Origin: Alphaproteobacteria bacterium
GTDB taxonomy: Bacteria; Pseudomonadota; Alphaproteobacteria; WRAU01; Hepatincolaceae
Reading direction: 5' to 3'
NCBI GenBank assembly: GCA_947460385.1
Contig: CANHGT010000002.1
Span: 1 to 60,314 of the forward strand
DNA: 60,314 bases
Position 1 is the stretch's first letter. Each line of letters starts with the position of its first letter. The notes beneath the pieces are model-generated. The model was not told where the DNA came from. It saw only the letters and a program-made list of their open reading frames with translations, and made no database searches. The position numbers were made by a program, and so were the translations under genes. This document shows positions 1 through 9,531 of the stretch, one piece after another.

Positions 1-796
1 GCTTTAAAGATAATTCATCTAATCTTTTAACAGTAAGTTCAAGATATTCTTTAGCAATATCTACCCCTATGTAGTTTCTGTTACCAATTATTTTAGTTGC
101 CACAGCCGTAGTTCCTGAACCATTAAATGGATCTAAAATTATATTGCCATTATTGGTAGATGCTAAAATAATTCTAGTTAATAAAGATAACGGCTTTTGG
201 GTTGGGTGCTTACCTTGTTTTTTCTCTTTGGGACTAGATGTGGGCATACTCCATACAGAACGCATTTGTAAATTAGGTTTTTTTAATGCATCTTCACTAA
301 AAAGACCATTTTTCATAAGATCGTAATTAAAAATATGCTTTGCATCTTTACTTTTTCTAGCCCATATTAATGTTTCATGGCTTGCTGTGAAAAATCTACA
401 ACTTAAATTAGGTGAAGCATTAGGCTTAAACCATATAACATCATTTAAAATATGAAAGCCTAGTTTTTGTACAATAAAACCACATTGAAAAATGCTATGA
501 TATGTATCACTAATCCAAATAGTGCCACTGGGTTTTAATACTCTGTAACACTTAGAAATCCATAATTCATGAAATTCTACATCATTTAAAAATCCTTTAG
601 ACTGATCCCATTTGCCTTTATTAACACTAACCATTTTACCATTTTGACAACTAAAGCCATTATTAGATAGCATGTACGGGGGGTCGGCAAATATCATGTC
701 TATACTATTTTCTTCTATGCTATCTAAAATTTCTAAAGAATCGCCCAAATATAATGTAGTACAATCTTTATTGTAAAACATATAGTATTGTTCCAT
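1..796 (-). CDS. DpnA-like adenine-specific DNA methyltransferase (3' end off the window)
   Basis: Translating the minus strand from the ATG at 796 gives 265 residues that stay open to the left edge, so only the extreme C-terminus is missing. The N-terminus carries the catalytic motif ADPPY (D38-Y41) and the C-terminus the AdoMet-binding motif LDPFNGSGTT (221-230). This is the order of beta-class amino-methyltransferases. The stretch SNNGFSCQNGKMVSVNKGKW after DPPY, together with NLSCRFFT, HETLIWARK and GKHPTQKP, closely resembles DpnA/M.DpnII-B, which methylates adenine in GATC and also accepts single-stranded DNA. The start lies 8 bp after the yacG stop, so it is probably co-transcribed. 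No GATC-cutting partner is visible in the window. The family call is firm; the GATC specificity is inference from resemblance. Confidence 0.85.
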   Translation of the reverse strand, partial: MEQYYMFYNKDCTTLYLGDSLEILDSIEENSIDMIFADPPYMLSNNGFSCQNGKMVSVNKGKWDQSKGFLNDVEFHELWISKCYRVLKPSGTIWISDTYHSIFQCGFIVQKLGFHILNDVIWFKPNASPNLSCRFFTASHETLIWARKSKDAKHIFNYDLMKNGLFSEDALKKPNLQMRSVWSMPTSSPKEKKQGKHPTQKPLSLLTRIILASTNNGNIILDPFNGSGTTAVATKIIGNRNYIGVDIAKEYLELTVKRLDELSLK

Positions 797-804
797 TAAT
801 TTGT

Positions 805-1002
805 TTAATTTTTTTCCGTATACTGTTCTTCAGCATCTAAATATGAATCATCTTCATCTGTATCTTCACAAGGAATTTTATAGCTTTCGGTTATCCAGCC
901 ATAAAAGTCTACTTTTCTGCAGGTTGAAGAGCAGAATGGAAAGTATGTATTATTTTCTTTGGTAATTTCTTTTTTACAATTACTACATTTGTATGATGAC
1001 AT
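805..1002 (-). CDS. yacG: DNA gyrase inhibitor YacG (zinc finger)
   Basis: A 65-residue protein with four cysteines spaced C6-x2-C9 and C24-x3-C28, the zinc ribbon of YacG. The signature PFCSSTCRKVDFYGWI matches the PFCSxRCxxxDLxxW pattern of the family, and the tail is acidic. In other proteobacteria YacG binds GyrB and inhibits gyrase. It sits between xth (9-bp gap) and the methyltransferase on the same strand. Length is normal for the family. Confidence 0.85.
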   Translation of the reverse strand: MSSYKCSNCKKEITKENNTYFPFCSSTCRKVDFYGWITESYKIPCEDTDEDDSYLDAEEQYTEKN

Positions 1003-1011
1003 ATTAAATCC

Positions 1012-1785
1012 TTAAGATATTAAACAAAAAACCGCACCATGATCCGATGGTTTTTCTTTGATTCTAGCATTTTTATCTATGTAAACATCTCTATATTTAT
1101 CACTTAAATAAGAAGATAGAAGAATATGGTCTATTCTTGCCCCGTTATTTTTGGTAAAAGAATCGCCCCGATAATCCCACCATGTGTATATATTATTTTG
1201 TTGCCCATATTTAAAATTTACACTGTCTAAAAATCCTAAATTGATTATTTTTTGATATAAATGACGACTTTCAACTTGAACTATAGCATCACCCTTCATG
1301 GTAGACATAGAATATACATCATTATCTGTTGGTGCTATGTTAAAATCTCCCCCAATAACAACATGTTCGTACTTTTGTAATAGCATTTTAATGTATTGAT
1401 AAAAATGCTCTGTCCACTGTAATTTATAACTATATTTATCACTAAGCAATGGATTGCCATTGGGCATATAGGCATTAACAATTATTAAATTTTCATGCTT
1501 AACTGTTATAAGCCTTGCTTGTTCATCTAAATAATTTGGTAGGTTGGAATCAATAATTTCACAAGGATCTTTGCTTAATATGGCTACCCCATTATAAGTT
1601 TTTTGTAATAAACTGTAAGAATAGTAGCCTATCTCTTTAAAAGAATCTAGCAATTGATGGGTTTCATCGCTATTACCTTTAATTTCTTGCAATAATAAAA
1701 AATCAGGCTTATGAATTAATAATAATTCTTTTACTATGTCATACCTACTTTTTAAAGAATTTACATTAAATGTGGATATTAACAT
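1012..1785 (-). CDS. xth: Exodeoxyribonuclease III (AP endonuclease)
   Basis: A 257-residue endonuclease/exonuclease/phosphatase-fold protein. It has FNVNSLKS near residue 6, LLLQEIKG with the metal-binding E34, GGDFNIAPTDND in the middle and the C-terminal SDHGAVF with catalytic D248-H249. These are the metal and catalytic residues of XthA/ExoA, which cleaves abasic sites and degrades duplex DNA 3'-5' in base-excision repair. The start ATG is directly adjacent to the stop of the MBL hydrolase gene, so translation is probably coupled. Confidence 0.92.
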   Translation of the reverse strand: MLISTFNVNSLKSRYDIVKELLLIHKPDFLLLQEIKGNSDETHQLLDSFKEIGYYSYSLLQKTYNGVAILSKDPCEIIDSNLPNYLDEQARLITVKHENLIIVNAYMPNGNPLLSDKYSYKLQWTEHFYQYIKMLLQKYEHVVIGGDFNIAPTDNDVYSMSTMKGDAIVQVESRHLYQKIINLGFLDSVNFKYGQQNNIYTWWDYRGDSFTKNNGARIDHILLSSYLSDKYRDVYIDKNARIKEKPSDHGAVFCLIS

Positions 1786-2595
1786 TTAAGCCCTCAATTT
1801 ATAAATCATACCATCGTATCCTGGCTCTATATAATTGGGCAAGATAGATTGTACTTCATTATAATCTATAGCTGTTCCCATATGAGTTAAAATAACATGC
1901 TTGGGTTTAAGAATTTCTAACAAGTTAATTAATTCATTTAAAGGCATATGGGCAATATGAGGCTTTAGTGTAAAGGCAGACACTATTAATAAGTCTAAAT
2001 TTTTATAGAGTTCAATCGTTTGTTCAGAAAGATAAGAAAAATCAGTAGCATAACCAATTTTATTGTTAATAATATATCCAACTGTTTCTACTTTGCCATG
2101 GTTTTGTAAGGTTGGGGTAATTTTAATATTATTGCCAATAATAAAATCTTTATAATAGTTAATTTCATGAAATTTTAGTAATGGTTTACTAATATTGTTA
2201 AAATCTACAGGTTTCTTACTTAAAAAAATATATGAAAATGCCTGATAAATAGCATTTTTAGTATCATTATTAGCGTAACAATTAATATGATTCTTTATTA
2301 AACGGTTAATACTACGTAAATCGTCTATACCATAAATATGGTCGGCATGGGCGTGGGTAAATAAAATACTATCTATGTGTTTTATTTGATTTTGCAATGC
2401 TTGGGATCTAAAATCTGGGCTACAATCAAACAAAATATTATAGTTTGATGAATCATCAACAATTTCTAAAAAAATAGAAGAACGACTCCGCATATTTTTG
2501 GCATTTTGCTTATTACAATTGCCCCAACCATATTCAATAGATGGAACACCTGTTGAGCCACCGCAACCAAGAATAGTAATTTTATAGTTTTTCAT
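1786..2595 (-). CDS. MBL-fold metallohydrolase (PhnP-like)
   Basis: A 269-residue metallo-beta-lactamase-fold protein. The zinc site THAHADH has H81, H83, D85 and H86. A glycine-rich start (ILGCGGSTGVPS), DCSPDFR, a late ILTHMG histidine and NHG support the fold. It resembles the phosphoribosyl cyclic phosphate phosphodiesterase (PhnP)-like hydrolases often found near tatD in alphaproteobacteria; no phosphonate genes are nearby, so the substrate is unknown. It sits 9 bp after ftsZ and abuts xth. Fold assignment is firm, substrate is not. Confidence 0.85.
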   Translation of the reverse strand: MKNYKITILGCGGSTGVPSIEYGWGNCNKQNAKNMRSRSSIFLEIVDDSSNYNILFDCSPDFRSQALQNQIKHIDSILFTHAHADHIYGIDDLRSINRLIKNHINCYANNDTKNAIYQAFSYIFLSKKPVDFNNISKPLLKFHEINYYKDFIIGNNIKITPTLQNHGKVETVGYIINNKIGYATDFSYLSEQTIELYKNLDLLIVSAFTLKPHIAHMPLNELINLLEILKPKHVILTHMGTAIDYNEVQSILPNYIEPGYDGMIYKLRA

Positions 2596-2604
2596 AAAAT
2601 TTAT

Positions 2605-4188
2605 TTACTTTTTCTTTAAAAATGATGGTAAATCAAAAAAACTATCTTCTTTGGCGTTGTTATTATTATTTATTTTAGATAATTTATTTCTATTTTTAAT
2701 AGAAAGCATATCATCTTCATTAATGACATTATCATCATCTCTTTTATGAGCAATTTTGTTTCTAGCAATAATATCAAACAAACTAGTTGAATCTTTCTGA
2801 TCTTCCTGTTCAGTATGAGTTTCTTGTTGTTCTTGTTCGTTTTCCTCTATTTCATCGTCTTGTGCTACATGAGGTTTGATTTTTGATTCATTATTTTTAC
2901 GTTTTTGAACATTTTTATTAACTAAATTACTAAAATGATGTTCATCTATCTCGCTTTCTTTTTCTATAATTTTTTTATTATGCGGTTGTACAGGTTCGGC
3001 AAGATATTCCGTATTATCTACTACAGATTGGGGTAATACTTCTTCACTCATTGTTTCTATTTCTTCCTGAGGCTCTTCATAAACCCTATGTTTTATGGCA
3101 GATAGGCTTTCTTTAATAGGAGAATGCTCTACTTTGCTAAGCACAGAGGTGTGATCTTTTCTATTAAAAATTGAAGATGGTTTAAATTTATTTTGGCTTG
3201 TGTCTATTCCTGTAGCTACAATAGATAAACGAATGCGATTATCTAAGTTATTGTCATTAACTGTACCAAAATTAATAAAGGCATCTTCGGCTAATTCTTT
3301 TTTAATCATATTAATAATAAAGTCTACCTCATGCAGGGTCATATCGTCGCCCCCTGTAATATTAATAAGAACTTTTTTTGCACCATACAAGCTACTATCT
3401 TCTAATAATGTATTATGTAGTGCTTCATTTGCAACTAATTCGGAACGATTCTCTCCCGTGGCTTCAGAGTTTCCTATCATGGTACGCCCCATGCCTTCTA
3501 TAACAGATTTAATATCATTGAAATCTAAATTAACCAGACCATTTGATACTATTAAGTCGGTAATAGCTTTAATACCTGAAAATAACACTTTATCTGTTTC
3601 ACGAAACGCTTCAACTAGGGAAGTTTTGTCATTAATTACCCCAAATAAACTTTGATTAGATATTAAAACTAAAGAATCAACGCACTGCTCAAGCTGAGAA
3701 ATTCCTAAATTGGCAATATCTAACCTTTGACTTCCTTCAAAATCAAATGGCTTAGTTACAAAAGCCATAGTTAAAATCCCTAAGTCTTTAGCTACTTTAG
3801 CAACAACTTGTGATGCCCCCGTACCTGTTCCACCGCCCATGCCACAGGTTATAAAGAGTAAATTAATACCTTCTAACACTACTTTAATATCTTCAATACT
3901 TTCTTCTGCCGCTTGAATGCCTATTTCGGGTTTTGAGCCTGCACCTAAGCCTTTTGTAACCTTAGGACCAATTTGTATTTTATGGGGAGAGCCCGATCTT
4001 TCAAGTGATTGACCATCGGTATTAATTACAACGAATTTAACCCCACCAAGCTCCATGTTAATCATATTATTAACAGCATTTGTGCCTGCTCCACCAATTC
4101 CAATAACTGCCACAGATGGTTTAAATATATCATTATTACTATTATGACTTACTTCATCTATAGATGTAAATTTCTTAATAACTTGCAA
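2605..4188 (-). CDS. ftsZ: Cell division protein FtsZ
   Basis: Tubulin-like GTPase that polymerises into the division ring. The tubulin signature GGGTGTG is at residues 118-124, the N-terminal nucleotide loop GIGGAGTNAVNNM at about 30-42, and the T7 loop region NLDFNDIKSVI follows. After the GTPase core (about 330 residues) there is a long hydrophilic, Glu/Gln/Asn-rich linker, and the protein ends in FFDLPSFLKKK, the conserved C-terminal peptide that binds FtsA. At 527 residues it is longer than the 380-400 of E. coli FtsZ; long linkers are common in alphaproteobacteria. It is the last cell-division gene of the minus-strand dcw cluster, 9 bp after ftsA. Confidence 0.97.
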   Translation of the reverse strand: MQVIKKFTSIDEVSHNSNNDIFKPSVAVIGIGGAGTNAVNNMINMELGGVKFVVINTDGQSLERSGSPHKIQIGPKVTKGLGAGSKPEIGIQAAEESIEDIKVVLEGINLLFITCGMGGGTGTGASQVVAKVAKDLGILTMAFVTKPFDFEGSQRLDIANLGISQLEQCVDSLVLISNQSLFGVINDKTSLVEAFRETDKVLFSGIKAITDLIVSNGLVNLDFNDIKSVIEGMGRTMIGNSEATGENRSELVANEALHNTLLEDSSLYGAKKVLINITGGDDMTLHEVDFIINMIKKELAEDAFINFGTVNDNNLDNRIRLSIVATGIDTSQNKFKPSSIFNRKDHTSVLSKVEHSPIKESLSAIKHRVYEEPQEEIETMSEEVLPQSVVDNTEYLAEPVQPHNKKIIEKESEIDEHHFSNLVNKNVQKRKNNESKIKPHVAQDDEIEENEQEQQETHTEQEDQKDSTSLFDIIARNKIAHKRDDDNVINEDDMLSIKNRNKLSKINNNNNAKEDSFFDLPSFLKKK

Positions 4189-4197
4189 AATATCACC

Positions 4198-5397
4198 TTA
4201 AAATACTATTTTATTGAGTCTTTTTTTAAATTCTTCCATGTTAGCGTCTGTTTTATAATGCTTAATATAATAGCAGAATGTACTAAGTGCGGGAACATCT
4301 TCCAATTTAACATCACATATATTACTATAATTTTTAACTTGCTCATTTAATATAATATTATCATTTATTAAAGCTGTAAACAATTCATTTAATATTAAAA
4401 TATTGCTACTTGGAATTATAGTGTGAATATATTTAATATTGCTTAATTCTATAGATATATTTTCATTGCTCATCATGTCAAAATATTCTTTCACACTTCC
4501 TGCTAAATATTCTTCCAAATCTTTGTATGGTAATTTATATATGTTCTTTTCATCTATAAATTCTATAGATTTCCCTTTAATATTGAATAGAGTATTACTA
4601 GAATCGTAATTAATTAATATTTTTGGGTTAATATTAATTTTCTGGGCTAAACTATCTATAATATCGTTGATTCCCCAATTTAATTTTACAATGTTGCGAC
4701 TAGTTCTTTGAAAATCACATAATAAGCTATGATAATTATCTATTGCCAAAAAAGTTTGGCGATCATTTATTGAGTAATGATTTAAAAATTCTATAAGAAC
4801 AAAGGGAGAATAAATAATTGCTATTATGCTCATTTCTAAATAATCAAAAATACTGTATAAATTAATTACATAGCTTTTAGGAAATGCTATTAGGTGAACA
4901 TCTGCCTCTATTTTTTTTGCTTGTAATCCTAACGGATTGCTAATAATTTGCCCATCTATTTTTAAATTTAAAACTTCCATATGAGAGATAAAATAATCTT
5001 CAAAGTCTTTAGCGTAAAAATCAATATTAAACACTTTATCTAATGTGCTTTGCTTAATAGTACTGTTTACATTATATACAAGTGGGTGTACAATATGTTT
5101 TACCCACGAACTGTTATTTGAGATAATAATATCTACCAACCTAGTTTTTATTACCGCTTCTACTTTGTCAAACAACTCATTCAAACTGTAGATTGCTAAT
5201 TTAGAATCAATAATTTTGCCCTTAGCGAATCCATTAGCTATTACTTGCTCTCTAAGTATTAGCTGATAGCTATTACTTGGCAAAACCTTGTAAACAAAAC
5301 AGCATATCCTAGAATCTGAAATATCTACTACTGTTATATATTTTTCTAAAAAATTAGATATACTTAAATTATTTGTTAACCATTGCAAATTTTTCAT
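4198..5397 (-). CDS. ftsA: Cell division protein FtsA
   Basis: A 399-residue actin/Hsp70-fold protein between ftsQ and ftsZ. The N-terminal VVDISDSRICCFV corresponds to the phosphate-1 loop of FtsA, followed by ANGFAKGKIID and later FLAIDNYHS. FtsA tethers FtsZ filaments to the inner membrane through a C-terminal amphipathic helix; the basic tail FKKRLNKIVF could be this helix. The sequence is quite divergent, so the call rests partly on position. The start codon directly follows the ftsQ stop, suggesting translational coupling. Confidence 0.85.
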   Translation of the reverse strand: MKNLQWLTNNLSISNFLEKYITVVDISDSRICCFVYKVLPSNSYQLILREQVIANGFAKGKIIDSKLAIYSLNELFDKVEAVIKTRLVDIIISNNSSWVKHIVHPLVYNVNSTIKQSTLDKVFNIDFYAKDFEDYFISHMEVLNLKIDGQIISNPLGLQAKKIEADVHLIAFPKSYVINLYSIFDYLEMSIIAIIYSPFVLIEFLNHYSINDRQTFLAIDNYHSLLCDFQRTSRNIVKLNWGINDIIDSLAQKININPKILINYDSSNTLFNIKGKSIEFIDEKNIYKLPYKDLEEYLAGSVKEYFDMMSNENISIELSNIKYIHTIIPSSNILILNELFTALINDNIILNEQVKNYSNICDVKLEDVPALSTFCYYIKHYKTDANMEEFKKRLNKIVF

Positions 5398-6237
5398 TTA
5401 TTTTCTTGGCATAATAAAAATTTTATTAGGAATTCTGGCATCTATATATTCAATTTTACGTTTTAATAAATTGTATTTATTAATTATTTTTACTAAGTTC
5501 ATATAAGATAATTCAACATTGTCTATTGGCAACTTAATAATAATATTATTTTTTAAAATAATATTCCAATAATAGCCCTTATACATTATTGTATCAACTT
5601 GCTTTAATATATTAATATCTTTGTACATTAAAAATCTTATAACCGAAGACTGTTTTAAGGCTTCTTCACCACTTTCTATTTTAATAAGATCGGTTACGGG
5701 GAATTGTAATTTAACATTAATAATCTGGTTTTCACTATCTACTATTTTATAATTATTGTTATCGTTTAACCATAAAAAATAAGGATTTTTTTCTAAAACA
5801 AAGATTTTCACCTTGCCTGTCATATTTCTATATACAGAAGCTTTTGCTATAGATGGCATAGAAAGTAGATATGTTTGCAAATATTGTAAATTCAGCTTGG
5901 AAATAGGTTGCCCTTTTAGTTTATTTAGTGTGTTTAGAATTATTTTCTGGCTTTGAATTGATGCTCCATGAATTTCAATACTATTAATTGCTACATTTTT
6001 AATAAAATAGTTTACTTTATAACTTAACAATAAAACAATACTTAATGATAAAGCTAATAAAATCATTAGTAAAATATAATAATAATTTTTTAATTTAGAA
6101 AATATATTTAGTTTATTTTTAATTTTTTTCTTAAGAATATGGCTTTCTTGAGTATGCTCGTCTTCTGTATAATTAGTGCCATAAGAACCATTGTGTTCTA
6201 CATGTGTGTGATTTGAAGAATTGAATTTATTTATCAT
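5398..6237 (-). CDS. ftsQ: Cell division protein FtsQ
   Basis: A 279-residue bitopic membrane protein. A basic, polar cytoplasmic tail of about 50 residues is followed by one membrane helix (YYILLMILLALSLSIVLLLS). A POTRA-type segment follows, with IEIHGASIQSQKIILNTLNKL and IAKASVYRNMTGKVKIFVLEKNP. This is the FtsQ/DivIB layout. FtsQ recruits FtsB/FtsL to the divisome. Position between ddl and ftsA supports the call. Confidence 0.88.
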   Translation of the reverse strand: MINKFNSSNHTHVEHNGSYGTNYTEDEHTQESHILKKKIKNKLNIFSKLKNYYYILLMILLALSLSIVLLLSYKVNYFIKNVAINSIEIHGASIQSQKIILNTLNKLKGQPISKLNLQYLQTYLLSMPSIAKASVYRNMTGKVKIFVLEKNPYFLWLNDNNNYKIVDSENQIINVKLQFPVTDLIKIESGEEALKQSSVIRFLMYKDINILKQVDTIMYKGYYWNIILKNNIIIKLPIDNVELSYMNLVKIINKYNLLKRKIEYIDARIPNKIFIMPRK

Positions 6238-6258
6238 TTAATAATCCAGATTAAAATA

Positions 6259-7182
6259 TTAAGAATCATGTGATGCTAATGATATCAGTGTTTTACATAA
6301 CTCTATAAAAGATATTCCTTTATATTGTGCTTGCTCTGGAAATAATGAAACATTGGTCATGCCTGGGTGGGTATTAACTTCTAAAAAATATGCTCCATTT
6401 TCATTGCAAATAAAATCTACCCTAAATAAACCCCTTGCTTTTATGGCTTTAAATAGTTTGGCAGACTGGTCTAACATTAGTTGTTGCGTATTAATATGAA
6501 TATTATTTGCAGGTAAGATATGATCTGCTCCACCTACTGTATACTTAGATTCATAATTAAACAATTGCCCCTTGTTAGAAATTATTTCAGTTACTGCTAA
6601 GGCTTCTCCATCTAATACCCCTACTGTGCATTCCACACCATTAATAAATTCTTCTATCATTAATTCTTGAAATTGTATTAAATTGCTAAGTGCTTGGATT
6701 AATTCATGAAAGTTATGAATTAAATATAAACCTACGCTTGAACCTTCGGCAATAGGCTTTAAAATAAATGGATAAGGAATTTTAACATCTTGTTCACAAA
6801 TATTATGACCAATAGTTTGGTCTTGTGCCACCTTGATATTTAAGCTTTTTGCAACAACTTTTGCCATAACTTTATTCATGGCAATGCTGGAGGTGAAACT
6901 GCCTGAATGAGTATAGTTAATGGATAGTAAATCTAAAAGTGCAGGAATACGACCATCTTCTCCAACTCCACCATGCAACATATTAAAAACTATAATTTCA
7001 TCTTTATGTGCTAACAAATAAGCAATGAGGCTATCCATTGATTCAGTTAGAATATATTTATCTACCTTGTAACCTGAAGCTTTCAAAGCATTATATATGG
7101 CTTCTCCACTATTTATAGAAATTTCTTTTTCTTGAGAAACTCCGCCCATTAAAACTAAAATTTTTTTTTCCATTTCCTGCAA
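6259..7182 (-). CDS. ddl: D-alanine--D-alanine ligase
   Basis: A 307-residue ATP-grasp enzyme. The N-terminal VLMGGVSQEKEISINSG is the D-Ala-binding motif, followed by NMLHGGVGEDG, FILKPIAEGSSVGL (ATP-grasp lysine and loop) and the C-terminal EVNTHPGMTNVSLFP with metal ligands. It joins two D-alanines for the muropeptide terminus. Substrate could come from the alanine racemase at 38993-40111 in this window. Normal length. Confidence 0.95.
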   Translation of the reverse strand: MQEMEKKILVLMGGVSQEKEISINSGEAIYNALKASGYKVDKYILTESMDSLIAYLLAHKDEIIVFNMLHGGVGEDGRIPALLDLLSINYTHSGSFTSSIAMNKVMAKVVAKSLNIKVAQDQTIGHNICEQDVKIPYPFILKPIAEGSSVGLYLIHNFHELIQALSNLIQFQELMIEEFINGVECTVGVLDGEALAVTEIISNKGQLFNYESKYTVGGADHILPANNIHINTQQLMLDQSAKLFKAIKARGLFRVDFICNENGAYFLEVNTHPGMTNVSLFPEQAQYKGISFIELCKTLISLASHDS

Positions 7183-7189
7183 TCCTCTT

Positions 7190-8092
7190 TTAACTTATAA
7201 TTTTTATTTCGGCATGTAAGTCTATATTAAATTTATCTTTGACTCTTTGCTTAGCTAGTTGAATTAAATTTTCTATATCATTTGATGTAGCATTATTATC
7301 ATTAATTAAAAAATTACAATGTTTATCTGAAAAATAAGCTCCACCTATACGATAACCCCTCATGCCTACTGCATCTAATAGCTCCCAAGCTTTTTTATTG
7401 CCTGTAGGATTAGCAAATGTTGAACCCCCAGTTTTAACTTTTTGTGGTTGATTAAGTTCACGAGTATGTTTAATATGAATCATTTTTGCAATAATAATAT
7501 TTTTGCTATCAATTTTCCCTTGAAATGTTGCACCTATAAAAATAAATTGCTCGGGTAAAGCATTTGCCCTATAAGATAAACCTAAATCATCAACTGCAAA
7601 TTCATGGATATTACCTTGTAAATCTAAGGCAGTTACTTGGCTTAAAATATCTTTAAATTCACTACCAAATGCACCTGCATTCATATAAATTCCACCACCT
7701 ATGCTTCCCGGAATGCCCGATAAAAATTCAAAGCAGGTAATTCCTAAATCATACTCCATTAAGCAATCTTTAGCAAAATTCGCTACAGATAAATTAAAAG
7801 ATCCTGATTCTGCATAAATTTTTGCATCACCCATATATGATATTTTATTAAATGCGTTAAGCTTAATAACTACTCCATTAAATCCATTATCACTTATTAG
7901 AATATTAGAACCTGCACCTAAAATAAAAACAGGAATATTACTTGGTTTATTCTTTAAAAAAACAATTAAATCTTCTAAATCATATGGTTCAAAAAAATAT
8001 TCTGCACTACCACCTGTTTTAAACCAAGAAAAATTTTTTAGAGAAACATTGGTTTTGAAATCACCTTTGAGTAATTTTTTTATATTTTCCAT
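7190..8092 (-). CDS. murB: UDP-N-acetylenolpyruvoylglucosamine reductase
   Basis: A 300-residue FAD enzyme that reduces UDP-GlcNAc-enolpyruvate to UDP-MurNAc with NADPH. It has NFSWFKTGGSAEYFFEP, the FAD motif ILGAGSNILI, GIPGSIGGGIYMNAGAFG, the catalytic serine region TGGSTFANP and a C-terminal HAEIKII with the catalytic glutamate. The Tyr-containing AYFSDKHCNFLIN segment places it in the type I/II group. It lies 7 bp upstream of ddl in the cluster. Confidence 0.95.
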   Translation of the reverse strand: MENIKKLLKGDFKTNVSLKNFSWFKTGGSAEYFFEPYDLEDLIVFLKNKPSNIPVFILGAGSNILISDNGFNGVVIKLNAFNKISYMGDAKIYAESGSFNLSVANFAKDCLMEYDLGITCFEFLSGIPGSIGGGIYMNAGAFGSEFKDILSQVTALDLQGNIHEFAVDDLGLSYRANALPEQFIFIGATFQGKIDSKNIIIAKMIHIKHTRELNQPQKVKTGGSTFANPTGNKKAWELLDAVGMRGYRIGGAYFSDKHCNFLINDNNATSNDIENLIQLAKQRVKDKFNIDLHAEIKIIS

Positions 8093-8102
8093 TAAATTGG
8101 CT

Positions 8103-9524
8103 CTATTGATTTTCTTGGAACATTGTTAAGATTTTTGGAGCAACATAGGTAATATCTCCTGCTCCCATAAAAATTATCATAGCAATATCATTGTCTGTGG
8201 TAAGTTTTTTTAATACGGGATATAAATCATTCATATCTTGAACATATGATACTTGTTTATGCCCATGTTCTATTATACCATCAACTAATTTTTGTGAATT
8301 ATAATCTTCAATTGGCATCTCGCCCGCTGTGTATACATCAAGAACAATAACAATATCTGTATTATTAAAACATTTACAGAAACCGTCAAACTGTGCTTTT
8401 AATCTACTATATTTATGGGGTTGAACAATTGTAATTGTTTTTCCTTTTTTTACAATTTGATTCGCAGAACTAATAACCGCTTCTATTTCAGATGGATGAT
8501 GGGCGTAATCATCTATAAATTTAATACCCTTGTGTGAACCAATTTGTGTAAATCTACGCTTTATCCCTTGAAAACTCTTAAGTGCTTTTTTGCTTTGTTC
8601 TACAGAAATACCTATATTTGTGGCAACAATAATACCTGCCACCGCATTCAGAACGTTATGATTTCCATACATAGGCAAATGTATTCCTGTAATAATATCT
8701 GTATTATCATTATGGTTGCAATGAATGTCAAATATAATGCCATCGTCCACATAAGACAAATTCATAATTTTGTAATCGGCCTGTGGAGAAAAACCATAGG
8801 TTAAGATTCTACTGTTTTTAACCTTGGGCAAAATATTTACAACTCCCGGGCTATCTACACAAAGTACCGAGAAACCATAAAAAGGAATATTATTAATAAA
8901 CTTAGTAAAATAGTTCTCTAAATTTGCATAGTCTTTATAATACTCCATGTGTTCTTCTTCAATATTTGTAACCACAGAAATTATTGCTGGTAAATCTAAA
9001 AATGAACCATCTGATTCATCGCTTTCTGCTACCAACCAATTGCTTTTACCCATAATAGAATTATTACTCCAAGCATTCACAATTCCACCAATAACTGCGG
9101 TAGGATCGTAATCGCTCTCTTGTAATAAATGGGATATTATAGAGGTAGTAGTTGTTTTGCCATGAGTTCCTGCCACAGCTATCCCCCATTTAAATCGCAT
9201 TAATTCTGCTAACATTTTACCACGTTTAAATATTGGCAAGCCTAATTTTAATGCTTCCACATACTCTACATTGTTTGTTTTAATTGCAGAGGAAATAACA
9301 ACCATATCGGCATCTTGAATATTAGTTATATCATGCCCTTCAAAAACTTTAACCCCAATATTTTGTAAAGCATGAGTAATTGCTGTAGATTTAGCATCAC
9401 TACCCCGCACATCAAATCCTAATTCTTTAAAAAGAGCTGCAATTCCGCTCATTCCAATACCACCAATTCCTATAAAGTGAATTTTTTTTACTAAAGAAAA
9501 AGGAAAGTTTAATAAATTATTCAT
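8103..9524 (-). CDS. murC: UDP-N-acetylmuramate--L-alanine ligase
   Basis: A 473-residue Mur ligase that adds L-alanine to UDP-MurNAc using ATP. The Rossmann start HFIGIGGIGMSGIA, the P-loop AGTHGKTTT (118-126), ESDESDGSF, the NVLNAVAG region and the C-terminal DDYAHHPSEI and KYSR motifs are all present. L-alanine use links it to the alanine symporter and dehydrogenase elsewhere in the window. It is spaced 7-10 bp from murG and murB in one operon. Confidence 0.96.
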   Translation of the reverse strand: MNNLLNFPFSLVKKIHFIGIGGIGMSGIAALFKELGFDVRGSDAKSTAITHALQNIGVKVFEGHDITNIQDADMVVISSAIKTNNVEYVEALKLGLPIFKRGKMLAELMRFKWGIAVAGTHGKTTTTSIISHLLQESDYDPTAVIGGIVNAWSNNSIMGKSNWLVAESDESDGSFLDLPAIISVVTNIEEEHMEYYKDYANLENYFTKFINNIPFYGFSVLCVDSPGVVNILPKVKNSRILTYGFSPQADYKIMNLSYVDDGIIFDIHCNHNDNTDIITGIHLPMYGNHNVLNAVAGIIVATNIGISVEQSKKALKSFQGIKRRFTQIGSHKGIKFIDDYAHHPSEIEAVISSANQIVKKGKTITIVQPHKYSRLKAQFDGFCKCFNNTDIVIVLDVYTAGEMPIEDYNSQKLVDGIIEHGHKQVSYVQDMNDLYPVLKKLTTDNDIAMIIFMGAGDITYVAPKILTMFQENQ

Positions 9525-9531
9525 AAAGTTT

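Noticed and set aside
3200-3655. Plus-strand 151-codon frame within ftsZ
   Set aside because: It is antisense to the conserved FtsZ GTPase core and has no family character.
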